This document shows positions 55,295 through 64,000 of a stretch of 64,000 nt of DNA, in pieces; position 1 is the first letter of the stretch, and each line of letters starts with the position of its first letter. The stretch covers positions 434,001-498,000 of the forward strand of contig JARGSG010000004.1 in assembly GCA_030374805.1 (NCBI GenBank), in the 5' to 3' direction. Origin of the DNA: Gracilaria gracilis (lineage: Eukaryota; Rhodophyta; Florideophyceae; Gracilariales; Gracilariaceae). Position numbers and translations under genes: made by a program. The notes under the pieces were generated by a model, which worked only from the letters and a program-made list of their open reading frames with translations, had not been told where the DNA came from and ran no database searches.

Positions 55295-55497
55295 TCACCT
55301 GGAGAGAGACAGGAGGCGACCGAAATACTAGATGTATTGGAAGAAGCACAGTTGTAAATCTGTGCTATAAGTAGTAAGAATGATTGCGTTGGTTCGTAAT
55401 TGACCAAGTTAGTTTATACCTTGAGAGTGTTACCCTGCTGCTCTTCATGGGACATTGGGAACACTATAAATAAAAAGCAATTGATTGAAAAAAAAAA

Positions 55498-55876
55498 TGA
55501 TGTCATCCATAGTGCGGCGAAGGTAACTTAGTATAGCATTGCGTCGAGCAGAACGACGCGCAGGCACCGACAACTCGAAACCAAGCTGCAACCCCCGTGC
55601 GAAGAATAGTGGAAGTGACCTAATCGTTCTGTACATAGTGATTGCGGTGCGGAATTCGCGACACAGAAGGGCGGAAACCACAAGTTTGAAGTTCGCGACA
55701 GCTGCCTCAACATCTTCATCACCATTCTCTTCGTCTAGAGCATCACTATCAGCACCAGTGGAACTGCTCGAAGCCTCGGAGCCCTCAAGATCCAGAACGA
55801 TGGAACGAGTAAGGCACCACTGTTGTACATCCCTTTCGTCATCGGTGAGTTGGGGAATAGTTTCGGTGGTATTCAT
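55498..55876 (-). pseudogene. 5' part of a gene split by LINE insertion and inversion
   Basis: Starts at 55876 (MNTTETIPQLTDDERDVQQW), acidic and Ser-rich, then FRTAITMYRTIRSLPLFFAR, a basic stretch SARRNAILSYLRRTMDD, and runs into the LINE poly(A) tail. Continued by 28651-28837 it gives a protein of roughly 190 residues. The function is not recognised; an N-terminal regulatory or transposase-associated protein is possible. The start choice is the only ATG that keeps the acidic segment. Confidence 0.5.
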
Positions 55877-56952
55877 CGCGGAGTTATGTTCGAACGGGGT
55901 TGTTTGAGCGGCGGTATCACGTCAAAACAAACGACTTGCAGAAATTTCTAATAAGGGTTGTGAGAATGAAAGGCCACTCCCACAGAAAGAATCGAAGAGT
56001 CACGCCTAAGTGAAAATCCTAAGGTGAGCCAGCAAGAATACCCTGCGTCATGAGATGATCCCGGACAAGACCTACAACAACCTGGCTTATGAAGATCGCG
56101 TGAGATTTCTTTCTAAGAGATCATACGTCATCATTATCGCCACATTTAACCGGCGCAGAGCAGACATGTATGAAGCTTCTAAGCAAGACAATGATATCCA
56201 CTGAAATGGTGGTTCACTTGGCCATTACTGCGAGTGTTGGTACTGAATCCGAATCACGTTATAGATTTGGGATACAACAGGAGCAGAGAAAGAACTTGCG
56301 GAAGAGGTTGTACGAACGAGATCACAACCGCTCAAAAGGCTATGAACGTTGTTGGAAGGCAAGTGAGGAACAGCCGCATACACCGACAACAAGCCAACAT
56401 CCGTATTAACCTCCTCGGTGATAATATCCGCTAATAGCTCCTCAAATTTGTCGACGCGACTCTTCGAAGAGGTCATACTGGAAGAATCACAATCGGCATC
56501 GTCGTCTCCTTTCGTCGAATCCTTTTGTATATCATCTGAAACTTCCTCCTGTCTGTGATAAATAACCGTAGAGTGGAGACACGGGACATCAGATTTATCT
56601 GTATCATCATCCGTCAGCTCCCAAAGTTGGTGGGTGGCATCTGTCATTATGAAGCTAGTGATATTGTCGTGGGTAAGTAAGGCAAAAGGGAGATTGGGGA
56701 GCAATATTAATGGAGACTAGAGTGATGGTTCACCAAAGCACTAGGGAGTTACCCTGGGCACCAAATGCCATCATAGAAGATCATGTCGCCTATGGATAAG
56801 TCATCACAGTGGAAGCATGGCCCAGGTTGAACACTCTCCTATCTCCAGATCAGGGCCATGCCCTACACGCCAGACTGGAATACGATAGATAAAATGCTAG
56901 GTTATTTTATCAGAAGGAGCATGCAATGTTGTAGAAGTCTATATAAACGTTT
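55877..56952. other. Host-like DNA with a possible minus-strand ORF
   Basis: A minus-strand frame of 159 codons at 56225-56704 is acidic and Ser/Asp-rich (TDDDTDKSDVP, DADCDSSSMTSSKS) like the neighbouring fragment at 55498-55876, but has no known motif. Elsewhere only short frames. No RNA gene seen. Confidence 0.35.
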
Positions 56953-57491
56953 GTGTTATCGGAATGCTAGTTTGGCGATCAAAAATGACCGAATTAAAAC
57001 GAACGAAAACCTGGTGAATTTATCCAAATTTGGAAGTGGTAATTTCCGAAAATACTTCCACCTTTTCACTTGGGCTAGTTTTTTTCGAAAGAATTATTCC
57101 AAATTGTTTCCATCTTTGCTAGTTTGGATTGAAGGGAAACTAGCATACTTCTTTCGTTTATGGTAGTTTCGCAGCACAATGTAAGTGTGTTAGTGTCACC
57201 TACGTTCATGTATACGGCGGCGAATTGCGAGATAGAAACTTAGATAGAAACTTAAATAGCTGTTTATCGAAGAGAAATAGGAGTATACAAATAAATCGAA
57301 TACCTTTTGAGTTTGTGGAGATCGGTTCACTAGTCAACACCTTTCACATCAGGCATTCGTTTACTAAATATATGAAACGCCTTCGAATCACGTGCAATTA
57401 TCTCCATCACTCTGTCCCACCGCCCGTGCGCCATATTACGCTCCCCGCTACGTACCCCCAATCCTCCAACACCCCCCTAACCTTCCCCGCC

Positions 57492-60400
57492 ATGCCCAAC
57501 TGTTGCTTTGAAGGCTGCTCCTTCTTCGCCCGCACCATCCCCGCCATCCAAAGGCACCAGAGGAGATGCCCCAATCGCCTCAACCCAAACAAGCGTTTCC
57601 TCTCCCCAGGCGGAGGCCTCTCCCACTTCCCCCACGCATCAAGCGTCACAAGTCTATCCCCACCTCCATACACCTCCCCCTCCCACAAACCGCACTTCCG
57701 ACAACGTCCCCATCGCAGACGACGACTCCTACCACCACCAGCAGCTCTCCCTCTCCCTCCACACCCAGGACGCCTACCACATCGCCACCACCCCCGTCGA
57801 ATCCATCTCCCCCTCCCCTCCTCCCCCTCCTCCACCTTCCTTCCCCGTCCTCAACAACCCCAACCTCGAACGCATGGTCCTCTACATCTCTTCCATCGCC
57901 TCCTCCCTCGGCCTCCGAAAGGCTGACGAACTCATCTCCCTCCTCCACGACCCCGCCTTCTCCAAATCCGCCTTCCACAACGCCGTCTCCTCCGCCTCCC
58001 AGTGTCTCAAACTTCAAACAGACCTCTTCCAACACCGAGTCAGCAACATCGGCTTCGCCCCCAACACCCTCTCCGACCCACAGCAGCTCTTCTCTACCAC
58101 CATCTTCCAAAAGGACCCCATTCAGGTCCTCAAAATACAACTCGCCTTCGCATACTTCCACAACACCTTCTTCCACCCCGTCTCCAACACAATACCTTCC
58201 GGCTCTCCCGCTTTCGCCCACCCCATGGCCTCCACCCTCGGAAAAGAAGCAGTCCCTGCCCTCAAAGCCGAAATCATGCACTCCTCCAACGACTCCTGCA
58301 TCTGGCACACCCCCGACTCCACCGGTATCGACTCCTTCATCGCCTTGGTCCAGATCTACTCCGACAAGTCCTCCACCTCCCTCAAATCCTCTTCCGTCAC
58401 CTCCTACCCCCTTCACATCACCCTTCTCAACTTATCCGATGCCTTCCGTCGCAAGTGCATCACCGAACAACTCACCCTTCTCGGATACTTTCCAACCTCC
58501 TTCCTCCCAACGAACCCCTCCCAAGACTACGACTCCATCCCTCAAACCTCCTCTCACATCCCCCGCCACACCAAAATGGAACTCATTCAGCTCGCCATCT
58601 CCAACCTCCTTGGCCCCCTCCTCTCCTCCGGTCTCAACCGCTTCCCCTTCCAAGACGCCCATGGCGTTCTCCGCCACTGTCACCCAACCATCGCCAGCTA
58701 CTGCGCCGACATCTCCGAAGCAAAAGACATCCTCGCCATCTCCCACGGAACCCACCCCCAACACCCTTGTCATAGATGCACCGTCTCCCGCACAGACCTC
58801 CCACTACACATTCAATCCCCTTCCCCCCGAACTCAGCACCAGACCCTCGCCGCACGCAAATCACACTCCACTCTCCTCCAACAATCACAAGACGCTCTCC
58901 TCGCTCGTAAGCCCAGAATCTCCCGTAACACAAAGGAAAAAGCCCTTCAAGCCCTCCACTCCCTCTCCCTCGCAAAGTACTCCTCCCTCTTCGAATCATA
59001 CCCTCTTCCCAACATCATCCCACTCCTCTCCCCTTACAACATCTTCACCTTCGAACCACTCCACAACTTCTACCTTGGCGTCTCCAATCTCATCAAGCTC
59101 GCCGCCACCGAGAGACTCCGCTCAGAAGCACTCTTCACCACCCCCCGTTCCTCCAAGTCCCGTCGCCCCTTCAACTCCGTCCGCACTTCCATCCTCAAAC
59201 ATTCAAACACCATCCTCTCCGCCATCGAAAAGCACTCCCCCGCAAACGGACTCCACATCGACTTCTCCACTTCCGACAACCATCAAACTCTCAACGGTTT
59301 CTTCACTACCGACGGCTTGCGTGGTATGCTCGGAGCAAAAGACTACCGCGCACTCGACATGGTCTTCCACTTCATCGGCGCCTTCTTCGACCGATGCTGT
59401 GACGAAGTCGATTCAGCTCCCATTACTTCCGTCCTCTCCAAATACTCAGACCTCCTCCTCGCCTCCATGCGATACAACACCTTCACCGAATGGACCGACG
59501 CCCGCCTCAACGATCTCCACAACCAAATCCGTACCTTCAAGCGCACAGCCGTACTCGTCCTCGGCCCCCACCACACTTTCAGCCTCGGAACCCTCAAGTT
59601 CCACCTCCTCGACCACATTTTCGAACACACTCGCCGCTTCGAAGGCCTCCACTTCAATGATGCCGGCATATTCGAGCACGCTCACACCCTCTTCAAGTCC
59701 CACTACGTCCAAAACCTCAAAGCTCAGGTCCACCGCACATCAAGAAACAATTCGTGCCATCCACCGCTCCAACGCCATCAAGGACTGGAATCCCGTCTCC
59801 ACAAACCCTTCCATAACCTCCTCCTCCCCTGGCCTCGCTTCCCCCCTCCAATCCCGAGAACCCGGTTTCTTCCGTGATGGCAAACACATCTCCTTCGCTG
59901 ACCTAATCACTGCCCACAAATTCATTCGCTTCAATCCTCACCTCCCTCACAAATCTCTTCAAGACCTCTTCTCCCCCGATACCCTATCCATTCTTGCACA
60001 ATTCGGAAGAGACGCCCTCCCATCCTTCATCACCCTCTCTCTTGAAGTCCTACAACTCACTGACAACTCCCCCGCCCTCCGTCAGGCTCGACTCACCATA
60101 GTCAACTCCACTTACGTCGTCTGCGGTTACATCCCAACACTCGACAACTACATTGAAGAGCGGAACGAGCTCGAGCCCCAGGATTTTACAGTCCCTCTCA
60201 TCCAACGAGTTTTTGCCACCCTCTCCTTCGGTCCATCCAAGTCCCTAAAGTTCTCCCACGTTCTCGTCGCCGGCTCCACCTCCCCCCCCCACATCCATCG
60301 TCTGGGTCTGCAAACTCATCTCCCTTGTTCGTTTCGGCCTTCCTTCTTCAACTTCTTCTCCCAAGGAGTTCGCCTTCGTCCAGTTCATGGAACTCGTTCC

Positions 60401-60698
60401 ACCCAGCGACGACGTCGATCCCACCCTGAACTGCGTTTGCCTCCGATGGGCAACAGACGACGAACAAAACCACACCATCCACCCAGTTCCCATCTCTACC
60501 CACTCCACTTCCGATAACGTTTCTCCCTGGTATGGACTCATCCCCTCTTCCTCCATCTTTGGCTCCGTTCATGTTCTCCGCCAGAACTACCCCGCTCTTT
60601 CCTTCACTTCTCGTCTACACTGGCGCTTTCACCGATTCTATCTCAATCGGTTCTATCGAGACCCCACCGCCAAGCCTTATTTAACATCCAACAGGTAG
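57492..60698 (+). pseudogene. TNP2/Plavaka-like transposase, copy B (frameshifted)
   Basis: Starts MPNCCFEGCSFFARTIPAIQ with the zinc-finger Cys/His pattern, then the Ser/Pro/His-rich linker and the core, with HPCHRCTV (about 58765), FEPLHNFYLG (about 59050) and a degraded HLLDHIFEHTRRFEG. Frame changes relative to copy A are two single-base losses in C runs (about 57629 and 57656), a net +25 near 59706-59735, and one extra C near 60281-60290. At each site one of the two copies is intact, so a functional ancestor can be inferred, but neither copy encodes it. The stop at 60696-60698 matches copy A. Confidence 0.72.
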
Positions 60699-60821
60699 CC
60701 TTTATTCCCTGTTAGCTTCAGCTTCATAAAAATTTAAACCCGCTTCGTTTCAATTGGAACGAGTGAAGATACGCATGACATGAGAAAGAAGAAGCATCTC
60801 TTCCCCATCCCACACATACCT

Positions 60822-61442
60822 CTAACAGGCTGCTATGTAGCAATCAAGAACTGCACCTAGTCTCCGTGTTAGTTTTGCCATAAAATAGTCCTCCCTCACA
60901 GCTAGGTATATCTTCTCCCTCGGTGGTACCCAAAGCTCAACTGTCGCAGTTCTCCCAGAGTTTCCCGACACACACCTCGGATCTCCATCCACAAACCCAT
61001 CGTTCTCGAACTCCTCGGCATGCTCCTCCTCTAGCGATTGCCAGGCTACCCCCAGTATTCCTTCAACAGCCCCAGGTAGATACTTCCCATACAGAGTGGA
61101 GAACAAAAGCTGTCTTTGCCCTCCACGTTCCACAACCTCGTTCATAGTGTTCACCACACAGGCAATCCAGGCGTCAAGTCTCGCAAGGTGCATCACTGTC
61201 CCATCCACGTACTGCCGTTCACCGTTACTTTGGCTCTCCACTGCGTATCCCATATACTCCTCCAAAAGTGCCACCGCCATCCCATTCTCGAAGTACATAT
61301 CTTCATCATCAACCTCCCATGGTGGCCCAACCGCACGAGACCCGGAATACGCAAGGTCTTCGAACCGGCTCGTTCTCCACGCACACAACTCATTCCCCCC
61401 GCCCTCCTCCCTTCCCATCAGCTTCTCGCACGCCTCCCCCAT
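60822..61442 (-). CDS. Transposon ORF3, copy B (intact)
   Basis: 206 codons from MGEACEKLMGREEGGG to LGAVLDCYIAAC. Acidic N-terminal half (PPWEVDDEDMYFENG), then a predicted helical stretch (MHLARLDAWIACVVNTMNEV) and a mixed C-terminus (GRTATVELWVPPREKIYLAV). No recognised family. It begins just after the ORF2 stop on the same strand, so the two may share a transcript or be two exons; no convincing splice pair is visible in the 19-base gap. It is conserved in copy A apart from one inserted base. Confidence 0.5.
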   Translation of the reverse strand: MGEACEKLMGREEGGGNELCAWRTSRFEDLAYSGSRAVGPPWEVDDEDMYFENGMAVALLEEYMGYAVESQSNGERQYVDGTVMHLARLDAWIACVVNTMNEVVERGGQRQLLFSTLYGKYLPGAVEGILGVAWQSLEEEHAEEFENDGFVDGDPRCVSGNSGRTATVELWVPPREKIYLAVREDYFMAKLTRRLGAVLDCYIAAC

Positions 61443-61460
61443 CTGCTGCTTTAGCTCTTA

Positions 61461-63440
61461 CTATAGCTCAGTCTCCTCAGTAGGTTTTGCTCGTTCCGCA
61501 ATCAAATCATATTCAAGGATGGAGAATAACTTGTCGCGAGCCGCCCGCTTCCGCACCACAATCACATCGCTTAATTTCTGCTTCATCCGCTGCCTCAGAC
61601 ATTTGTCCGCACTCCCATTATCCACACACTCCTGTTTCCTTCCCGCTTCTCGTATCGTCTCCCAAGTATCTCCCATTATTTCTGTCTCCACCACATACTT
61701 CAACAGCACATCACTTACTCCCTCCGTTGATGGCGTATACGCCCTCATCTCATATGCCACTTGATACGGGCACTGAGGTACCATCTCCTTCTCCCCAACC
61801 GCGAATATGCTGCCCTCCCTACTTTTTCCAACCGTCTCACTCCTGTTCTTCCAGCTCCTACCAACGTTCTCCGTGTCAAAACAGAGTTCTGACGCCTCCA
61901 ACTTCGCATAGTGGAGAATCTCATCATATACAGCCCTTGCAAATCCGTAAAAACATTCTGGCACCTCTATTACATGTTTTCGACGCCTTTTCACTTCCTT
62001 CCCACATCCCCTTCGCTCTCTACCCTTCACGTCCTCCCTTAAACTTTCAATCAACATATTTTGCTGCTTCAGCTACTCCCTCACCCGTTCCAATTCTTTC
62101 TGCCTGAGCTTCAAACTCCCCATCATGGTACAGTGATCCTCCTTCATATTTCCCAGCTTCCCTTTCAACGAATTAACCCTCTCAACCAGTGCAGACCTTG
62201 GCAGCACGCGTACGTTCTCTTCATCTCCTCCTGCTATTCCTGTAGTTCCCATTTCCGTTGCTCCGTTCTTCTCTCCACGATCCCCAGAACCGTCGAATCT
62301 TGCTTCATGCACATCGTCCTCAATCCGAACGGCATTATGCCTCACTCGAATTCCTTCGCGCGTCCGTACCGCGGTTTCCCCCAGGTTCTCTCCAGTTCTA
62401 TGCCTGTTTCGGACAATGACATCTTCTCCTTCGAATACTCTCCCATCGACTGGTATATTGTCTCTCACGTTTTCAATCACTGATCCACCACTGCTACGTC
62501 CTACAACTCTCCCGGGCAAATTGTCTCGGAGCCATTCCATCCTCTCCACATTGGCGTGGCTCCCCATTCCATCGCCCACACACCCAATTCGCCTCCCACT
62601 GTCCTCTGCGTTTCTAAGCTCCCTCATATGCCTCATACCCTCCACTTCCTCTTCCTCCCGCATCGCAGTATGTTGCGGTCCACCAGTTCTTTCTCCGCCC
62701 ACTATTCGATTCCTCCTAACATCAACCACAACCTCCATGCCCTCGTTCCTCGCCTCCTCGACGCCTCCTCCTACTTCTCTTTCTCGACCACTCCCCTCCC
62801 GAACGCCAACCCCAGCCACTCTCTCTCCCTCCTTCCCTCCAATACCACAGCTAACTATCCCACTAGTACCTCTTGCTATCGTCCTTCCCTCTCCCCCACT
62901 GCGACACTCCCTCCCCTTTTCTATGACATATCCACACTCGCCTTCTTCTACAACTTGCGTGGAGTCATCGCCCCTTCGCCGCCCACCTCTATCCCTACCG
63001 CCCCGCGCATCATCCTCCTGCCTTCCTCCCATCCCTCCCCTGCTTTCTCCTCCTCCATTTCCCATCTCATGAGGAAGCGGAGTAGCTTGTGTTACGAAAA
63101 CACTTACCGTTAGCTTGGTTCGCTTGGTTCGCTCCGTTCGCTCCGTGCGCTCGGTTCGCTCGGTTCGCTCGGTTCGCTCCAAAGTTTGGCCTCGATCACT
63201 TCTCCCCGTGTTCTTCCTACCTTTCCCACGTAATCCGCTTCGAGGAGCGCGCGAAGTACGCCCAATACCGCCCTCGCCATTTTCCACATCGCCGCTTCGA
63301 GGCGCACGCGTATTACTATCCAAGCCATTCTCGAGACCCCGACCTACCACCTCTGCACGCGTTCGTCCTTTTGACGCGCGCCCGCTTACATCCTCCGCAT
63401 TCGCATTCGCATTCGCACTTCTCGGTTTACGTTTCCCCAT
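61461..63440 (-). pseudogene. Transposon ORF2, copy B (one stop codon)
   Basis: The likely start is the ATG at 63440 (MGKRKPRSANANANAED); a longer frame extends to 63689 but lacks similarity or composition to match. The N-terminal half is basic and Gly/Arg-rich with a T-E-R tripeptide repeat; the second half has the coiled-coil stretch and KRRRK cluster described for copy A. A TAG at about 62070-62072 replaces GAG of copy A and splits the frame. Full length would be about 660 codons. The function is unknown; DNA binding is plausible from charge and coiled coil only. Confidence 0.5.
63115..63180. repeat. 9-bp minisatellite GGTTCGCTC
   Basis: About seven units of GGTTCGCTC-type sequence (variants CCGTTCGCT, CCGTGCGCT). 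On the minus strand it encodes T-E-R repeats in ORF2. A 6-bp GCATTC run at about 63400-63418 encodes the Ala-Asn repeats nearby. Confidence 0.8.
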
Positions 63441-64000
63441 ATGGAATCGGACGACGACGATGCGCCCGGCGGTGGGGTCTAGATGTTTTCGCCGCTCGCC
63501 GCAAGACGTCTTCGCCTCTCGACGTGATCGCAGGTCCCCCGTGAAACGCACACCTCCACTCGACGTGTGGTAGAAATATCGCACCGTTTTAGTACTTTTC
63601 GGAATCACTTTCCGAAAATTGGGACGGAAATTTCCCTTTCTGTACGAAACCTCACTGCCAAAAACTGTTACACTTTCAAATGATATCACATGTACTCCGT
63701 ATCTTCTATTCTATGTACTTGAACGTCAACCCACTGCCCCGAATCCTATCCCCATTTTGTTCACGTCACTGGATGATAAAAGTGACGACACTCACTCACT
63801 TGGGGGAGTTCTCGTCCTCCCCTGCGGAACACGAGAGTTAGAGAGAAATCGTAATAAAATGTACACAATTTGATTTTACAGATACTACAATACACCTTTC
63901 GGTTCTATAAGTCATAAATCAATTGAGCTCTAGTCCACTACTATAGGATTCGAAGACGTACCCCATGTGTACTCCATGCCATAATCTGCAAACAACTCTT

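Larger units (their letters stand above)
49085..55497 (+). mobile_element. Full-length two-ORF LINE (APE-type non-LTR retrotransposon)
   Basis: About 6.4 kb: a 1.08-kb 5' region, ORF1 (50161-52353), ORF2 (from about 52350, broken near 53040, ending 55294), a ~190-bp 3' region with AATAAA at about 55467-55472, and an A run at 55488-55497. The last 100 bases before ORF1 are very A-rich. The 5' boundary is taken where T3 leader homology ends. Confidence 0.9.
56953..64000. mobile_element. TNP2/Plavaka-like DNA transposon, copy B (runs off window)
   Basis: Homologous to copy A from GTGTTATCGGAATGCTAG onward. It retains the ~1.43-kb segment (62383-63818) missing from copy A, so it shows the fuller gene set: transposase (+), ORF3 (-) and ORF2 (-) with its long N-terminal half. 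The right end lies outside the window; the last base corresponds to about 11384 of copy A. Confidence 0.75.

Noticed and set aside
57566-60517. 983-codon plus-strand frame in copy B
   Set aside because: Mostly Ser/Pro/Thr shadow of the transposase; only the part after about 59735 (AHQETIRAIHRSN...) is the true frame, reached through a frameshift.

Overview
The window looks like a transposon-rich eukaryotic (nuclear) region. I found no rRNA, tRNA or CRISPR locus and no intact housekeeping gene. The only recognisable cellular gene is a decayed 3' fragment of the RNA polymerase II largest subunit (about 5029-5812). Its tail has Tyr/Ser/Pro-containing stretches but no YSPTSPS heptads. That, with the intron-poor repeat-filled layout, suggests a red macroalga (Chondrus-like); this is an inference and not proven here.

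Layout. 1-5790: decayed host or repeat DNA with a dead piggyBac transposase (about 1493-3450) and the RPB1 relic. 5791-11444: copy A of a large DNA transposon with a TNP2/Plavaka-like transposase (+) facing two genes on the other strand. 11445-18169: a structurally complete copia-type element of family T1 (-). 18170-23648: a truncated T1-type LTR joined to two tandem T3-family LTR units (-) without gag-pol; a ~53-bp degenerate minisatellite lies where coding sequence should be. 23649-26062: scrambled T3 gag/integrase. 26063-28650: 5'-truncated LINE (-). 28651-29961 and 38531-41602: host-like DNA. 29962-38525: complete T2 copia element (+) with perfect 5-bp target duplications, itself hit by a solo T1 LTR, a solo T3 LTR and a short LINE. 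41603-47275: fragments of T1, T2 (-) with a nested solo T1 LTR, and a LINE piece. 47276-49084: T3 LTR plus leader (+). 49085-55497: full-length two-ORF LINE (+). 55498-56952: host-like DNA. 56953-64000: copy B of the TNP2/Plavaka-like transposon, running off the window.

The most striking observation is that the two large inverted LINE copies have exchanged flanks. The 5' flank of the minus LINE (28651 onward) matches the 3' flank of the plus LINE (55496 onward) as a target duplication, and an open reading frame reads across that join. The other two flanks (26062 and 49084) are two halves of one T3 leader. The simplest explanation is a ~24-kb inversion by recombination between LINEs, or an assembly error of that form.

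The three copia families carry a 14-nt primer-binding site complementary to the anticodon arm, not the 3' end, of initiator tRNA-Met, implying half-tRNA priming. They also share a leader block and a U3 palindrome. Almost every coding region has stops or frameshifts, so the window is mostly a graveyard. The best-preserved long frames are LINE ORF1, the LINE reverse transcriptase and the small ORF3 of transposon copy B.
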